Shown: piece by piece, positions 20,562 through 30,051 of the stretch
Layout of the letters: every line of letters begins with the position of its first letter
Position numbering within the stretch: the first letter of the stretch is position 1
Assembly (NCBI RefSeq): GCF_029633865.1
Contig: NC_079223.1
Span: forward strand, 30,454,782-30,518,781
Reading direction: 5' to 3'
DNA from: Lampris incognitus
Lineage: Eukaryota; Chordata; Actinopteri; Lampriformes; Lampridae
Length of the DNA: 64,000 bases
Notes under the pieces: model-generated
Told to the model about the DNA's origin: nothing
Database searches by the model: none
The model's input: the letters and a program-made list of their open reading frames with translations, nothing else
Position numbers and translations under genes: made by a program

Positions 20562-21985
20562 ACATGACCTTTTGGAAGCAGCTGGGGGCGGAGCTTAGCC
20601 CAAAAGGCATGCAAGTGTACCTGAACATACCAGTGTACGTTACAAACGCCATAAGATCCCTGCTGTCAGGGTACAGAGGCAACTGCAAATATCATTGCCA
20701 TAGGACAAGCTTCGTGAAAACTGTGGAACTGTGGAATAGGGTGGTAAGCTCCTCAGCTGTGGGGAAGGGATATTTATCTGGGATGATAGCCTTGTTGATG
20801 GCATGGAGATCCATACATATCCTGATCCCCCGGGATTACTTTTTGGCAATGACTAGCTTAGAAATCCAGGGAGAGGCATCAATTGACTCTATGATGGCAT
20901 CATCCAACAGTGACTGAAGCTCTTTCGTGATGCCCACACAATGCCAGAGGGCTCCGACATAATGGCTGGATGACGGGCTCACATCATCCCTCACCAAGGG
21001 CTTGTGTGTAAAAGTTCTTAGACAGACCAGTCCATCAAAGAGAGAAGGCCATTTCTGCTGCCACGTGGAGGTTACCTGAAGTATAGCCGTTCCGTTGTTG
21101 TCATGCAGGGAGAAGCCCAACCCAGCGAATAGGTGAATAGGTCAAGGCCTACGACGTTCGCTCCTCTCTTGGAGATGTGGAATGTGAAGGATGGCAGAAG
21201 AGTGGTGCCGTAATGTACAGGGAGCAGGAGAGCCCCTGCTAATGTGATATTAGAACTGGCATAACCACACAGGTCAGTGGAGCGTGGTTTAAGTGGCATA
21301 TGAACAAAAAACTTATAATTGTTAAGACTGAGCATCAAAAGTGCGGCCCCAGTGTCCAGTAGCAGAGGTAAGCCTACTTCCCCTAATTGTACAGTGCAGG
21401 ATTTGAATGTAACATGGTAGTTGAAAATCTGCTGAATTGCAGTGTGGTCCAGTGGGTTCACTGGAGACTATCAGGCGCTGAGTGGCCCATTTTGGCTAAA
21501 TGGTTGAATTCGTTACAGTTCTTCCATCTCTGTTCCCGAGCCAGGCAGTTAGGCGCCCTAGTATTAAGAGCTAGCTCCACAATTGCCACAACACTGCCTG
21601 TCAAGTTGCCTGTGTGCCTGCTGCATGAGAGTGTCATTGGCCAAATCCATGCTATCTGCAGAGGAGGATGTGATCAGTGCACGTTCTGTGTGCACTGGGT
21701 TGAACTGCTGTGTGATGGCAGGGGATGGCTGCTGCGTGCACAGTGGATTACTAGTTAAGTGCCAAAAAAGAATGTGGGTGCGGATACAGCTAAACATGCA
21801 AAAATCACATATATGATTGCTGCAGGGGCTGCAGCAGTCGTTTCAACATCTAAGTCGACAGCAACAGGTGGAAGCAGGAAAGGTGGCTGCCCATGGCCAC
21901 TGCCAGGCAGACGAGCAGGAACAGGTGCAAGCATGTGACAGGAAAGCCGAGGACCAGGGTAAGCAGGAGGAGAGTGTAGAAGAAG
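20562..21985 (-). pseudogene. Ty3/gypsy relic, unit 4, 5' part (RT, protease, zinc knuckle)
   Basis: Continuation of 14950-16576 beyond the nested element. Minus strand: gag-like segment (about 21980-21780), zinc-knuckle remnant (about 21500), a protease with an intact LPLLLDTGAALLMLSL motif (21461-21072), and the N-terminal half of RT (SLLDDAIIESIDASPWISKL, then AINKAIIPDKY and MPFGLSSAPSCFQKV near 20600). The protease is the best preserved of the array. Several frame changes still separate the parts. Confidence 0.87.
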
Positions 21986-22532
21986 AAAGCCACTTTATTT
22001 TGTCATCGTATACATACAACAATTTATATGATAATAATAATAATAATAATAATAATAAATCAATGTAATATAGTGCTTTTCTAAAACTCAAAGTCACTTT
22101 ACAATAAACAGAGTGAAACAAGACGACAGATAAAAATAACACAGACATACAAGGGTGGATGGGAAGGGGGGCTACGAGAGGGAGAAGCGGCAGCCACACA
22201 CGACGCCAGCAGTACTCTCCGACTTGGACAGATACAAAAGGGAACGAAATTGTTCTCTGCATTTAACCCATCCTATTGTATAGGAGCCGTGGGCAGTTGT
22301 GCCCAGGGACCAACTCCAGTTCTTTTTATTGCCTTGGTCAGGGGCACAGACAGGAGTATTAAACCTAACATACACGTCTTCGTCATGGTGTGAGGAAACT
22401 GGATCACCCGGCGGAAACTCACACAGATACAGGGAGAAAATACAAACTCCACACAGAATGGAACTGGGACGGCCTGGGGTTCGGACCCAGGACCTTCTCG
22501 CTGCGAGGCAACAGTGCTAACCACCTGGCTAC
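21986..22532 (-). mobile_element. tRNA-headed SINE (unit copy 4), interrupted
   Basis: Homologue of 4183-4529 with a private insertion at about 22029-22240. The two parts join at caacaatttat and gaacgaaattgttctctgc. Head and B box (ggtccgaacccc on the minus strand) are recognisable. Confidence 0.78.
22029..22240. mobile_element. Insertion in SINE with ATA microsatellite
   Basis: About 210 bp beginning with an (ATA)n run (22029-22059), then tgcttttctaaaactcaaag tcactttacaata, absent from the homologous SINE in units 1-3. The middle resembles a common fish interspersed repeat tail, which I cannot name. Confidence 0.6.
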
Positions 22533-22548
22533 CAGATAAAACAGTGTC

Positions 22549-22620
22549 CTCCCCGTCGGGGAATTGAACCCCGGTCTCCCACGTGACAGGCGGGGATACT
22601 CACCACTATACTAACGAGCA
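22549..22620 (-). tRNA. tRNA-Asp (GTC), copy 4, acceptor mismatch
   Basis: Differs from copy 1 by a C-to-G at position 2 (TGCTCG), giving a G-G mismatch at 2-71, and by a C-to-T at position 40, giving a G-U pair in the anticodon stem. Anticodon and internal promoter boxes are intact and TTTT follows about 8 nt downstream. It could be transcribed, but the acceptor defect may make it a poor substrate. Confidence 0.87.
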
Positions 22621-22719
22621 TGTAGCTGAAACAGTAAGTAGGGAGTACTCTCAGGGAGGGCGCAGGGAGGTAGTGTGTGTGCCATGCCATGATGACAATG
22701 ATGAATGATGATTAATTAT

Positions 22720-23890
22720 ATGGTGAGGAGAGTGGATATGACCTTTTGGAAACAGCTGGGGATGATTTTTAGACCAAAAGGCATGCGCATGGACCTGAAC
22801 ACACCAGCATACTTTACAAACGCCGTAAGATCCCTGCTGTCAGGGTGCAAAGGCAACTGCAAATATCCTTGCTGTAGGACTAGCTTCGTGAAAACTGTGG
22901 AATCATGGGATAGGGTGGTAAGCTCCTCAGCTGTGGGCAAGGGATATTTATCTGGGATGATAGCCTTGTTGACGGCATGGAGATCCACGCATATCCTGAT
23001 CCCCCCCAGATTCTATTTTGGCAATGACTAAGTTAGAAATCAAGGGAGAGGCATCAGTTGACTCAATGATGGCGTTGTCCAAGAGTGACAGAAGATCTTT
23101 CGTGACGCTCACACGCAATGCCAGAGGGCTCTGACATAGGGGCTGGATGACGGGGATGACATCATCCCTCACCAAATGCTTGTGTGTAAAAGTTTTTAGA
23201 CAGACCAGTCCATCAGAGTGCGGGCCATTTCTGCTGCCACGTGGTGGTGACCTGACGTATAGCCGTCCCATTGTTGTCATGCAGGGAGAAGCCCAACCCA
23301 GTGAATAGGTCGAGGCCTAGGATGTTAGCACCGCTCTTGGAGATGTGGAATGTGAAGGATAGCAGGTGAGTAGAGCCATAATGCTCAGGGAGCCAGAGTG
23401 TTCCTACTATTGTGACCTTAGAGCTGCCATATGACCAAAAACGTATTATAAGTGTAAAGTTTGAGCATCGAAACTGCAGCACCAGTGTCCATTAGCAGAG
23501 GTATTCTACTTCTTCTAGGTGCACAGTGCAGGATTTGAACGTAACATGATAGTTGGAAACATGCCGAATCACAGTGGGGTCAGGTGGGTTCACTGAAGAC
23601 TTGGCCTGAACAGGTTTACTACCAGGCTGTGCAGCCCATTTTGGCAATATGGTTAAATTTGTTACAGTTCTTCCATCTCTGTTCCCTAGCCGGGCAGTTT
23701 GGTGCCCTAGTATTTAGAGCTATTCCCACAATTGCCACAATACTGCCTGTTAAGTTACCTGTGTGTTTGCTGCATGAGAATGTCACTGTCTGAATCCACG
23801 TTATGTGCTGAATAGGATGTGATCAGCGCATGCTGTGTGCGCTGGCTGGAGCTGCTCCGTTAGGGCAGGGGACGGCTGCTGCATGCGCAG
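22720..23890 (-). pseudogene. Ty3/gypsy pol relic, unit 5 (truncated)
   Basis: Minus strand: zinc-knuckle remnant (about 23650), protease region (23482-23213, HISKSGANILGLDLFTGLGF), and RT N-terminal half ending at LKIIPSCFQKVISTLLT (22720). The RT breaks off and joins the tRNA-side spacer directly at about 22722, so RNase H, integrase and LTR are gone. No tRNA copy follows on its right, so the array ends here. Confidence 0.82.
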
Positions 23891-24080
23891 CAGTTTAGAT
23901 TTAAAGGACTCCACAGACTCTTGATTGTCTGATGGCAGCAGGCACAAGAACAGGGCCCGATAGGAAAAAGCCCTGCCACCAGCTGACTTCTTTTTAATGT
24001 TGGGTACATAGAGGAGCCCTGTATTTTGAGAGCAAAGAGCTCGAGATGGACTGTACGGATGGGGCAAGCCCATTTAGGAT
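23891..24080 (-). mobile_element. L2-like LINE C-terminal fragment
   Basis: Minus strand gives LNGLAPSVQSISSS, then after a frame change VPNIKKKSAGGRAFSYRA and LPSDNQESVESFKSKLL. A LAP...RAFSYxAP...LP...VxxFKSxLK pattern is typical of the end of L2-clade ORF2 proteins. No flanking duplication was identified. It borders the tandem array directly. Confidence 0.6.
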
Positions 24081-24595
24081 TTCATAGCCAAAATGGTATA
24101 TGTAAGTTCAGGTAGTACGATGTGTTTGGGTGCGGGGATGTGGGACACAAGCGCTTTGCTTGCCCGCACAGAGCGGGAAGTGGAGGATGCGACTAGTCAG
24201 CTGAAGCGGGGGGAGTAACAAGGCCGATGGTCGCGAGGAAAGGTGTGAAACCCTGTAAAATGTAAACCTGGAGTCTCCTAAACTCCATAGTAATTCGGGG
24301 AAAGATAAAATGGCCATAAATGACATAGTAACTGTATCAGAAGGACCCAGTGTGCGTGGAGTTAGTGGCGCTGCTATGTGTGTGATATTCCTGGCAGCTG
24401 CTGCAGCCGAGCCCGGGCAGGAGGCAGAGAGTGACGGGGGAGGAGGAGGCAGTGGACCCCCTGTCACCAAGAGGTGGGACGACAAGTGACAGGACAAGCG
24501 AAGAACCACATTTACAATCTACCATTATTATTTTCATAATTTGATTTAATTGATGCTTGGAGAACAAAAGATTCAAACAGCAGATGGTATACATG
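24081..24595. other. Unrecognised interval
   Basis: Mixed-composition sequence with a GC-rich stretch at 24370-24480. Frames on both strands are short and show no family motif. I see no repeat here that recurs elsewhere in the window. Confidence 0.5.
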
Positions 24596-25450
24596 GACAG
24601 GGCCGTCGCAGGGGGTTGGTTGCGAGGCCTTTTGCGAACGTGACATGTGAGGCCTTGCTCATTGACATGCATGCACATGAGTCACGGTCACATGCACATA
24701 GCTATTCTATTTCTACTGCACGCGTAATCTTGGTGCAATACATTTTTAACAACTGGAATAATACGGCATGATCATGCACATAGTCGTAGCTACGACTTTT
24801 TGCTTTAATAGTCTTTCAAAGGAAAAAACAAATCAGTAGTAAAGCTATTGGCTTTACATCATCAATTTATCTCAGCTGTCACTTTATTTTGGCATGTTGA
24901 AGTATGACAGTATGTTATAATTCAATATTTCTTGTCTATAGTCTACATTTAATGCAGATTTTAGATCATTCTTCAGTCCGGTCATTACAAGTAGCCTACG
25001 GTCACAGTCACATGCAAATAGCTATTCACCACATCTCTGGAAGTGTTGACAAATTTAACCAGCGATCCTTGCAGTGACTTATGAAATACTTCCTTCTTTT
25101 TAAAAATTTTCCTTTTCTCAGCACTTGACTCGTTTATGAAATCAGTCGCACCCTCATGCAGCCAACATTGTTTGCCCTTCTCCTTTTTTCTCGCAGTGAG
25201 CAGCGAGATGGAGCACATACTACGTAACGACGCAGCAGGGAAAATGAAAAAAAAAACTGAATTTAAAATTTTTTTTTCATGTGACCTTGACTCTGCATAA
25301 TGAAATTGACACAGGAATTTCATTTTCAAAAATATATATAAAAAACAAAAAAACAAAAAAAAAGAAAACTGCAGGATTGCAGGCCAGGTGCAAGGCCCTG
25401 TGCAGTTGCACACGTCACACAGCCCATGTGATAGTTCTGCACATGGGTAA
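24596..25450. mobile_element. Dispersed DNA-transposon-like repeat, copy 1
   Basis: Two parts of this stretch recur elsewhere in inverted orientation. The left end (acagggccgtcgcagggg, to about 24780) matches the reverse complement of 61240-61430, and 24878-25440 matches the reverse complement of 57820-58405 (for example ccacatctctggaagtgttg acaaattta). The terminal cagggccgtc resembles a hAT terminal repeat. No transposase motif was seen, so it is probably non-autonomous. Confidence 0.6.
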
Positions 25451-25636
25451 AGGTTTTAGATAACGAGGTCAGTGCTTCCAAGCTAGAAAGGGTGTATATC
25501 AATAGACACCTTAACACCAGGTTAGTCAGGAGCAACATATTTCCAGTTGGTTTTACAGATCACGACTTAGTCAATGTTGTTTTATGTTTTTCACAAAAGA
25601 AAAAAATCTTTCTGGCAGTTGTGAAATGACTACAGG

Positions 25637-25863
25637 CAAGGCTGGATTATGGACCGGGCATGCTGGGCGAGTGTCCCGGGGGGACCACGAGGGGCCCCAA
25701 AAGGTCAGGGGTATTGTGTTATAGTGTCGACTACCATGTTGGCTATTTGCATTAGTTTTACATTTAACAATGTTTAGTATTGTTTGCGTAGCCTATCTGA
25801 TGGGGCGGGGGGCCCAATGGACGTGTGTGCCCCGGGGGCCCCTGGTGGGTTAATCCTGCCATG
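25637..25863. mobile_element. Short hAT-like MITE, 227 bp
   Basis: Begins caaggctggattatgg and ends taatcctgccatg, an imperfect terminal inverted repeat of about 13 bp with CA...TG ends. It is flanked by actacagg (25629-25636) and actacagt (25864-25871), an 8-bp duplication with one difference, as hAT elements produce. The interior is GC-rich with runs of gggcccc and no coding frame. Confidence 0.75.
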
Positions 25864-25871
25864 ACTACAGT

Positions 25872-26559
25872 ATAGGTGTTTTTATAAAAATAATTGGAAT
25901 TCTTTAGGGACTCTTTAAGTCAATTAACACAATTAAGTCAATTATAGAGTTGCCATAGCAATTTGCATTCCTACTCCTGTTTGTACGTGAAGCCCATTTA
26001 AACTGCAGTTCAAATAAATTGAATACATTTAAATTGAATGCATTTTTGTATATTTTTTACTCTTTTTAATAAGAACTGCTGTGTGGTTTACTACGGCCTC
26101 ATGTAATCTTACACACAATACCAACAACAACAATAATAATAATAAGTCTGAATATTTAAACTCTCAAAAAGAAATACAATTGCCCCACTAATGTTACATG
26201 TCAATACCCAATAAAACCTAAATGAATAAATTATGATTTATTTCGAACATATAAATAAGCAGGATATAACATATCGATAAGCTATTGCCAATAATCTGAA
26301 GTGATCAACAAATCCACACATCAAACTTAGTGAACAAATCTCCATATACATCAGACTATTTGTTACATGTTCGAAAAGGAGTAGGAGGAAGTATACACTT
26401 ATTTTTTCCTACCCCTTCTCACCTACTCTTAAGTTAATTCAGCTACTATACATTACAAAACGGAAAAGAAAAAAAATCCAACAAACAATGTATAAAATAT
26501 ATATCTATATATCGGTTTTTTTGGCACATTGGCAGCTGATGAGTGTTTGACACATGCAA
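25872..26559. other. AT-rich interval, nothing recognised
   Basis: Low-complexity AT-rich DNA with an imperfect AAT/ACA repeat near 26124-26142. No gene or known repeat seen. Confidence 0.5.
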
Positions 26560-26710
26560 CATGCTTGTTCTGCAGTGTATTAAAGTTGTATTTTTTCTAC
26601 ATTTATCTTAATATTCTGCTCCTCATTTGTTGAGCACTTTTATCAACAATACCATTGATGGTTTGCGGAAAAAACAAACGAAAATGTATATATATATATA
26701 TATACCCAGA
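26560..26710. repeat. Repeat shared with Harbinger relic, plus (TA)n
   Basis: The stretch ctgcagtgtattaaagtt to accattgatggtttgcgg matches 42425-42525, where it lies between two parts of a Harbinger pseudogene. Both copies end in an A-rich tail and then a microsatellite: (TA)n at 26686-26704 here, (TCTA)n at 42534 there. Confidence 0.6.
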
Positions 26711-26889
26711 TATCCACTTGTTGTCATATAAAGGAAAATGAAAGAAAAAAAATTAGGCAAAAATGTAAATGCAAAGTTGCTGAGAAAATTACCGTATGCC
26801 TTACATTGTTAATGAGGACCTGGTCGACTACCCTTTCTTTCTTTTTGAAGGAATCATTTGTTAACTCTTTTGTACTTTAACATTGGCGT

Positions 26890-27041
26890 AATACATTGGA
26901 TCTAATGAAATTACGCACTACTTGAGTAGTTTTTTTTTTACGATACACTTTTTTTACCCTTACTCAAGTAATTATTTTATGAGTAATTTTACTTTACTTG
27001 AGTAAACATTATCATAAAGTAACTCTACTTTTACTTGAGTA
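26890..27041. mobile_element. Left part of a split MITE-like repeat
   Basis: Contains repeated ttacttgagta motifs on both strands, as in common fish hAT-type MITEs. Its continuation (gtaccttttttgtttactct acccaccgctg) is found at 29979-30014, on the other side of the hAT element at 27042-29978. Its own left end is not resolved. Confidence 0.55.
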
Positions 27042-27639
27042 CAGTAGCGGACCATGCATTTCAGACCTAGGACTTCCGTGAGATGTCACCTCCTCATAAT
27101 TACCCAAAGACAGCCGTCATATCGCCATGCTACAATGTTTTAGTCGCAAAAGTGGTTATCATCACATTCGTCACCATTATGAAGTTATTTGACACCTTTC
27201 ACTTTTACAACAGCGACATCGTGTGGCGACAAGGTGTAACGTACAGCCTTACTGGAAGTAATCCCGCTGGGCATATAAATATGCTATCAAGAAACTCAAC
27301 AAACACGTCCCAGCCGGGCCGCTGGGCATAAAACAATCAAACATTAAGCAAATCAACTAGCTGTACAAAAAAAACAAAACCTTTGATTCACCATTGCTGT
27401 CTATTTGAAGACAAAATCCATTCTCCTTTCTTTCTGGATGAAACGGTCGATCACATGATCATAGAGCACTCCTTTGGCTTTAAAATAAGACAAGCCAGGT
27501 TTTGGAAGCCTGTGTAGTTCCATGACTCCTTCTCTGATGAGAAAAGCAAGCACACCCAGCAGTAAAGTTTTCCGCTTTGCTCGGATCCAGTGAGCCACGG
27601 GTACCTTTCGTAGGTGCTTGCCTGGAAATGCCGTACATA

Positions 27640-29269
27640 CAGTGCATCCGGAAAGTATTCACACCCCTTCACTTTCTCCACATTTTGTTATGTTACAGCC
27701 TTATTCCAAAATGGATTAAATTCCTTTTTTTCTCATCAATCTACACACAATACCCCATAATGACAAAGTGAAAAAGGTTTTGTAGAAATTTTTGCAAATT
27801 TATTAAAAATAAAAAAACTGAAATATTGCATGTACATAAGTATTCACACCCTTTGCTATGACACTCAAAATTGAGCTCAGGTTCATCCTGTTTCCACTGA
27901 TCATCCTCGAGATGTTTCTACATCTTGATTGGAGTCCACCTCTAGTAAATTCAATTGATCGGACATGATTTGGAAAGGCACACACCTGTCTATATAAGGT
28001 CCCACTGTTGACAGTGCATGTCAGAGCAGAAACCAAGCCATGAAGTCAAAGGAATTGTCTGTGGACCTCCGAGACAGGATTGTATCGAGGCACAGATCTA
28101 GGGAAGGGTACAAAAATGTCTACAGCTTTGAAGGTCCCAAAGAGCGCAGTGGTCTCCATCATTCGTAAATGGAAGAAGTTTGGATCCACCAGGACTCTTC
28201 CTAGAGCTGGCCGCCCAGCCAAACTGAGCAATCGGGGGAGAAGGGCCTTGGTCAAGGAGGTGACCAAGAACCCGATGGTCACTCTGACAGAGCTCCAGCG
28301 TTCGTGGAGATGGGAGAACCTTCCAGAAGGACAACCATCTCTGCAGCACTCCACCAATCAAGCCTTTATGGTAGAGTGGCCAGACGGAAGCCTCTGCTCA
28401 GTAAAAGGCACATGACAGCCCGCTTGGAGTTTGCCAGAAAGCACCTAAAGGACTCGCAGACCATGAGAAACAAGATTCTCTGGTCTGATGAAACCAAGAT
28501 TGAACTCTTTGGCCTGAATGCCAAACGTCACGTCTGGAGGAAACCAGGCATCTCTCATCACCTTGCTAATACCATCCCTACAGTGAAGCATGGTGGTGGC
28601 AGCATCATGCTGTGGGGATGTTTTTCAGCGGCAGAAACTGGGAGACTAGTCAGGATCAAGGGAAAGATGAATGGAGCAAAGTACAGAGAGATCCTTGATG
28701 AAAACCTGCTCCAGAGTGCTCAGGATCTCAGACTGGGGCGAAGGTTTACCTTTCAACACGACAACGACCCTAAGCACACAGCCAAGACAACGAAGGAGTG
28801 GCTTCGGGACAAGTCTGTGAATGTCCTTGAGTGGCCCAGCCAGAGCCCAGACTTGAACCCCATTGAACATCTCTGGAAAGACCTGAAAATAGCTGTGCAG
28901 CGACGCTCCCCATCTAACCTTACAGAGCTCGAGAAGATCTGCAGAGAAGAATGGGAGAAATACCCCAAATATAGGTGTGCCAAGCTTGTAGCTTCATACC
29001 CAAGAAGACTTGAGGCTGTAATCGCTGCCAAGGGTGTCTCAACCAAGTACTGAGTAAAGGGTGTGAATACTTATGTACATGCAATATTTCAGTTTATTAT
29101 TTTTAATAAATGTGCAAAAATTTCTACAAAACCTTTTTCACTTTGTCATTATGGGGTATTGTGTGTAGATTGTTGAGAAAAAAAGGAATTTAATCCATTT
29201 TGGAATAAGGCTGTAACATAACAAAATGTGGGGAAAGTGAAGGGGTGTGAATACTTTCTGGATGCACTG
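27640..29269 (+). mobile_element. Tc1-like transposon, 1630 bp
   Basis: Long terminal inverted repeats of over 200 bp: left cagtgcatccggaaagtatt, right end the reverse complement of cagtgcatccagaaagtatt. TA lies on both sides (27638-27639 and 29270-29271). The inverted repeats stay similar to ttcacaccctttgc. It carries one broken transposase gene on the plus strand and sits inside a hAT reading frame. Confidence 0.93.
28039..29053 (+). pseudogene. Tc1-like transposase (DD34E), frameshifted
   Basis: Starts MKSKELSVDLRDRIVSRHRS at 28039, shifts frame near 28115 into VPKSAVVSIIRKWKKFGST and [20 protein letters not shown] (helix-turn-helix region), and shifts again near 28315 into the catalytic part. 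There the acidic residues are visible as [20 protein letters not shown] and [13 protein letters not shown]; the last two are 34 residues apart by hand count. The gene ends [11 protein letters not shown] at 29053. At least two frameshifts inactivate it, although the catalytic triad remains. Confidence 0.93.
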
Positions 29270-29978
29270 TATGTCTTTTCCGGTTGGGTCAGAGCCGCTA
29301 ACTGTGGGGTTGGTCTGCCCATCTCCACAATCCTTTGCTTTTCCCCAAACGATCATTTTGAAAATGGTGTGACTAATAAATCTGCCCCCACATCATTCAC
29401 CAGTTCTCCTTGAGACATTATTCTCATTCACGGCTAGCTAGCTTAGCTAACTAAATCAAAAACACAAACGTTAGCTAACATTAGCCACCAACTACCGCGA
29501 TGTGCTGTGGAATGCAACTACAACGGTTTCAACCACAGACCTAGGCGCTGCTGCTGATTGGCTGAACAATCGGTCACGTAGGCTGTATGCAGCGAAGGCC
29601 CTATGACACTGTGCAAGCATAAGGGAATACGCCCATCTGCTACACATCAAAATCTGATTGGTTGGGTAATCTATCAATCCAGAATTAACGCCTAATTTAT
29701 TTAGATAGCGGAGACCTTCACTCGAGATACCGAAGGTGCTGGCAGAAGGAGTCTTCTCACATCGTTACAACAGAGGGAAAAGCTGATTGGATGATTTTTT
29801 TGGCTGAGAGACTGCAAGCAGAGCCTCCCGAATTCGTATGTGTAGTCGAAATCGAAATGTAATGCGATATTAACAGATTGATTAGAAGATTACATTATAT
29901 TTATGAATGTGTTTTCCTTTTCCTGTGGAGTCTTAGACCTTCACCGAAGGCCTAGAAGGCCCTGACGGTTCGACGCAA

Positions 29979-30014
29979 CTTGAGTACCTTTTTTGTTTAC
30001 TCTACCCACCGCTG
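29979..30014. mobile_element. Right part of the split MITE-like repeat
   Basis: Begins with the second copy of cttgagta and ends tctacccaccgctg, the reverse complement of a cagcggtgggtaga terminal sequence. It pairs with 26890-27041. Confidence 0.55.
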
Positions 30015-30018
30015 CTTG

Positions 30019-30051
30019 TCACTGGTTTTAATGTTTTGGCTGATCGGTGTA
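30019..30051 (-). mobile_element. Tc1-like terminal repeat remnant
   Basis: The sequence tcactggttttaatgttttg gctgatcggtgta is the reverse complement of a terminal repeat like that of the element starting at 63600 (caccattcagtcagaacatt aaaaccactga). No other part of that element was found nearby. Confidence 0.55.

Larger units (their letters stand above)
1..23890. repeat. Tandem array of tRNA-Asp plus Ty3/gypsy units
   Basis: The same order of parts recurs: spacer, candidate LTR, minus-strand gypsy pol relic, minus-strand SINE, minus-strand tRNA-Asp. The tRNA starts are 4544, 9105, 13240 and 22549, so spacings are 4561, 4135 and 9309 bp; the last shrinks to about 5.3 kb once the nested gypsy element at 16581-20561 is removed. 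The spacer right of the tRNA, the SINE and the pol relic are recognisably the same in each unit, which fits segmental duplication better than independent insertions. The first unit is cut by the window edge and the fifth keeps only part of pol. The units have since diverged by substitutions, frameshifts and private indels. Confidence 0.85.
27445..29370 (-). pseudogene. hAT transposase fragment (TTF zinc finger), split by Tc1
   Basis: Across the Tc1 insertion the minus-strand frame reads from VEMGRPTPQLAALTQPEKT (29340-29272) into YVRHFQASTYERYPWLTGS, EQSGKLYCWVCLLFS and WNYTGFQNLACL (27637-27470). The RYPWL...CWxCLLFS pattern is that of the TTF-type zinc finger in ZMYM1-like hAT proteins. The frame is uninterrupted once the Tc1 element and one TA are removed. 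It ends at a stop soon after; no dimerisation or DDE region is present. Confidence 0.8.
27042..29978 (-). mobile_element. hAT element with ZMYM/TTF-type frame, carrying a Tc1 insertion
   Basis: Bounded by a perfect 8-bp duplication cttgagta at 27034-27041 and 29979-29986. Ends are cagtagcggaccatgc on the left and, reverse-complemented, ttgcgtcgaaccgtcagg on the right, with further similarity at ctaggacttccgtga / ctaggccttcggtga. Without the nested Tc1 element (1632 bp including its TA) it is about 1.3 kb, so it is a deletion derivative. It keeps one coding piece of a TTF-zinc-finger hAT protein on the minus strand. Confidence 0.75.

Noticed and set aside
4544..22620. tRNA-Asp copies as primer-binding sites of the gypsy elements
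   Set aside because: They are full 72-nt genes with terminators, not short complementary sites, and lie beyond the SINE rather than beside an LTR.
1..23890. CRISPR-like or bacterial repeat array
   Set aside because: The repeats are kilobases long, carry tRNA and retroelement sequence, and the context is a fish-type nuclear genome.
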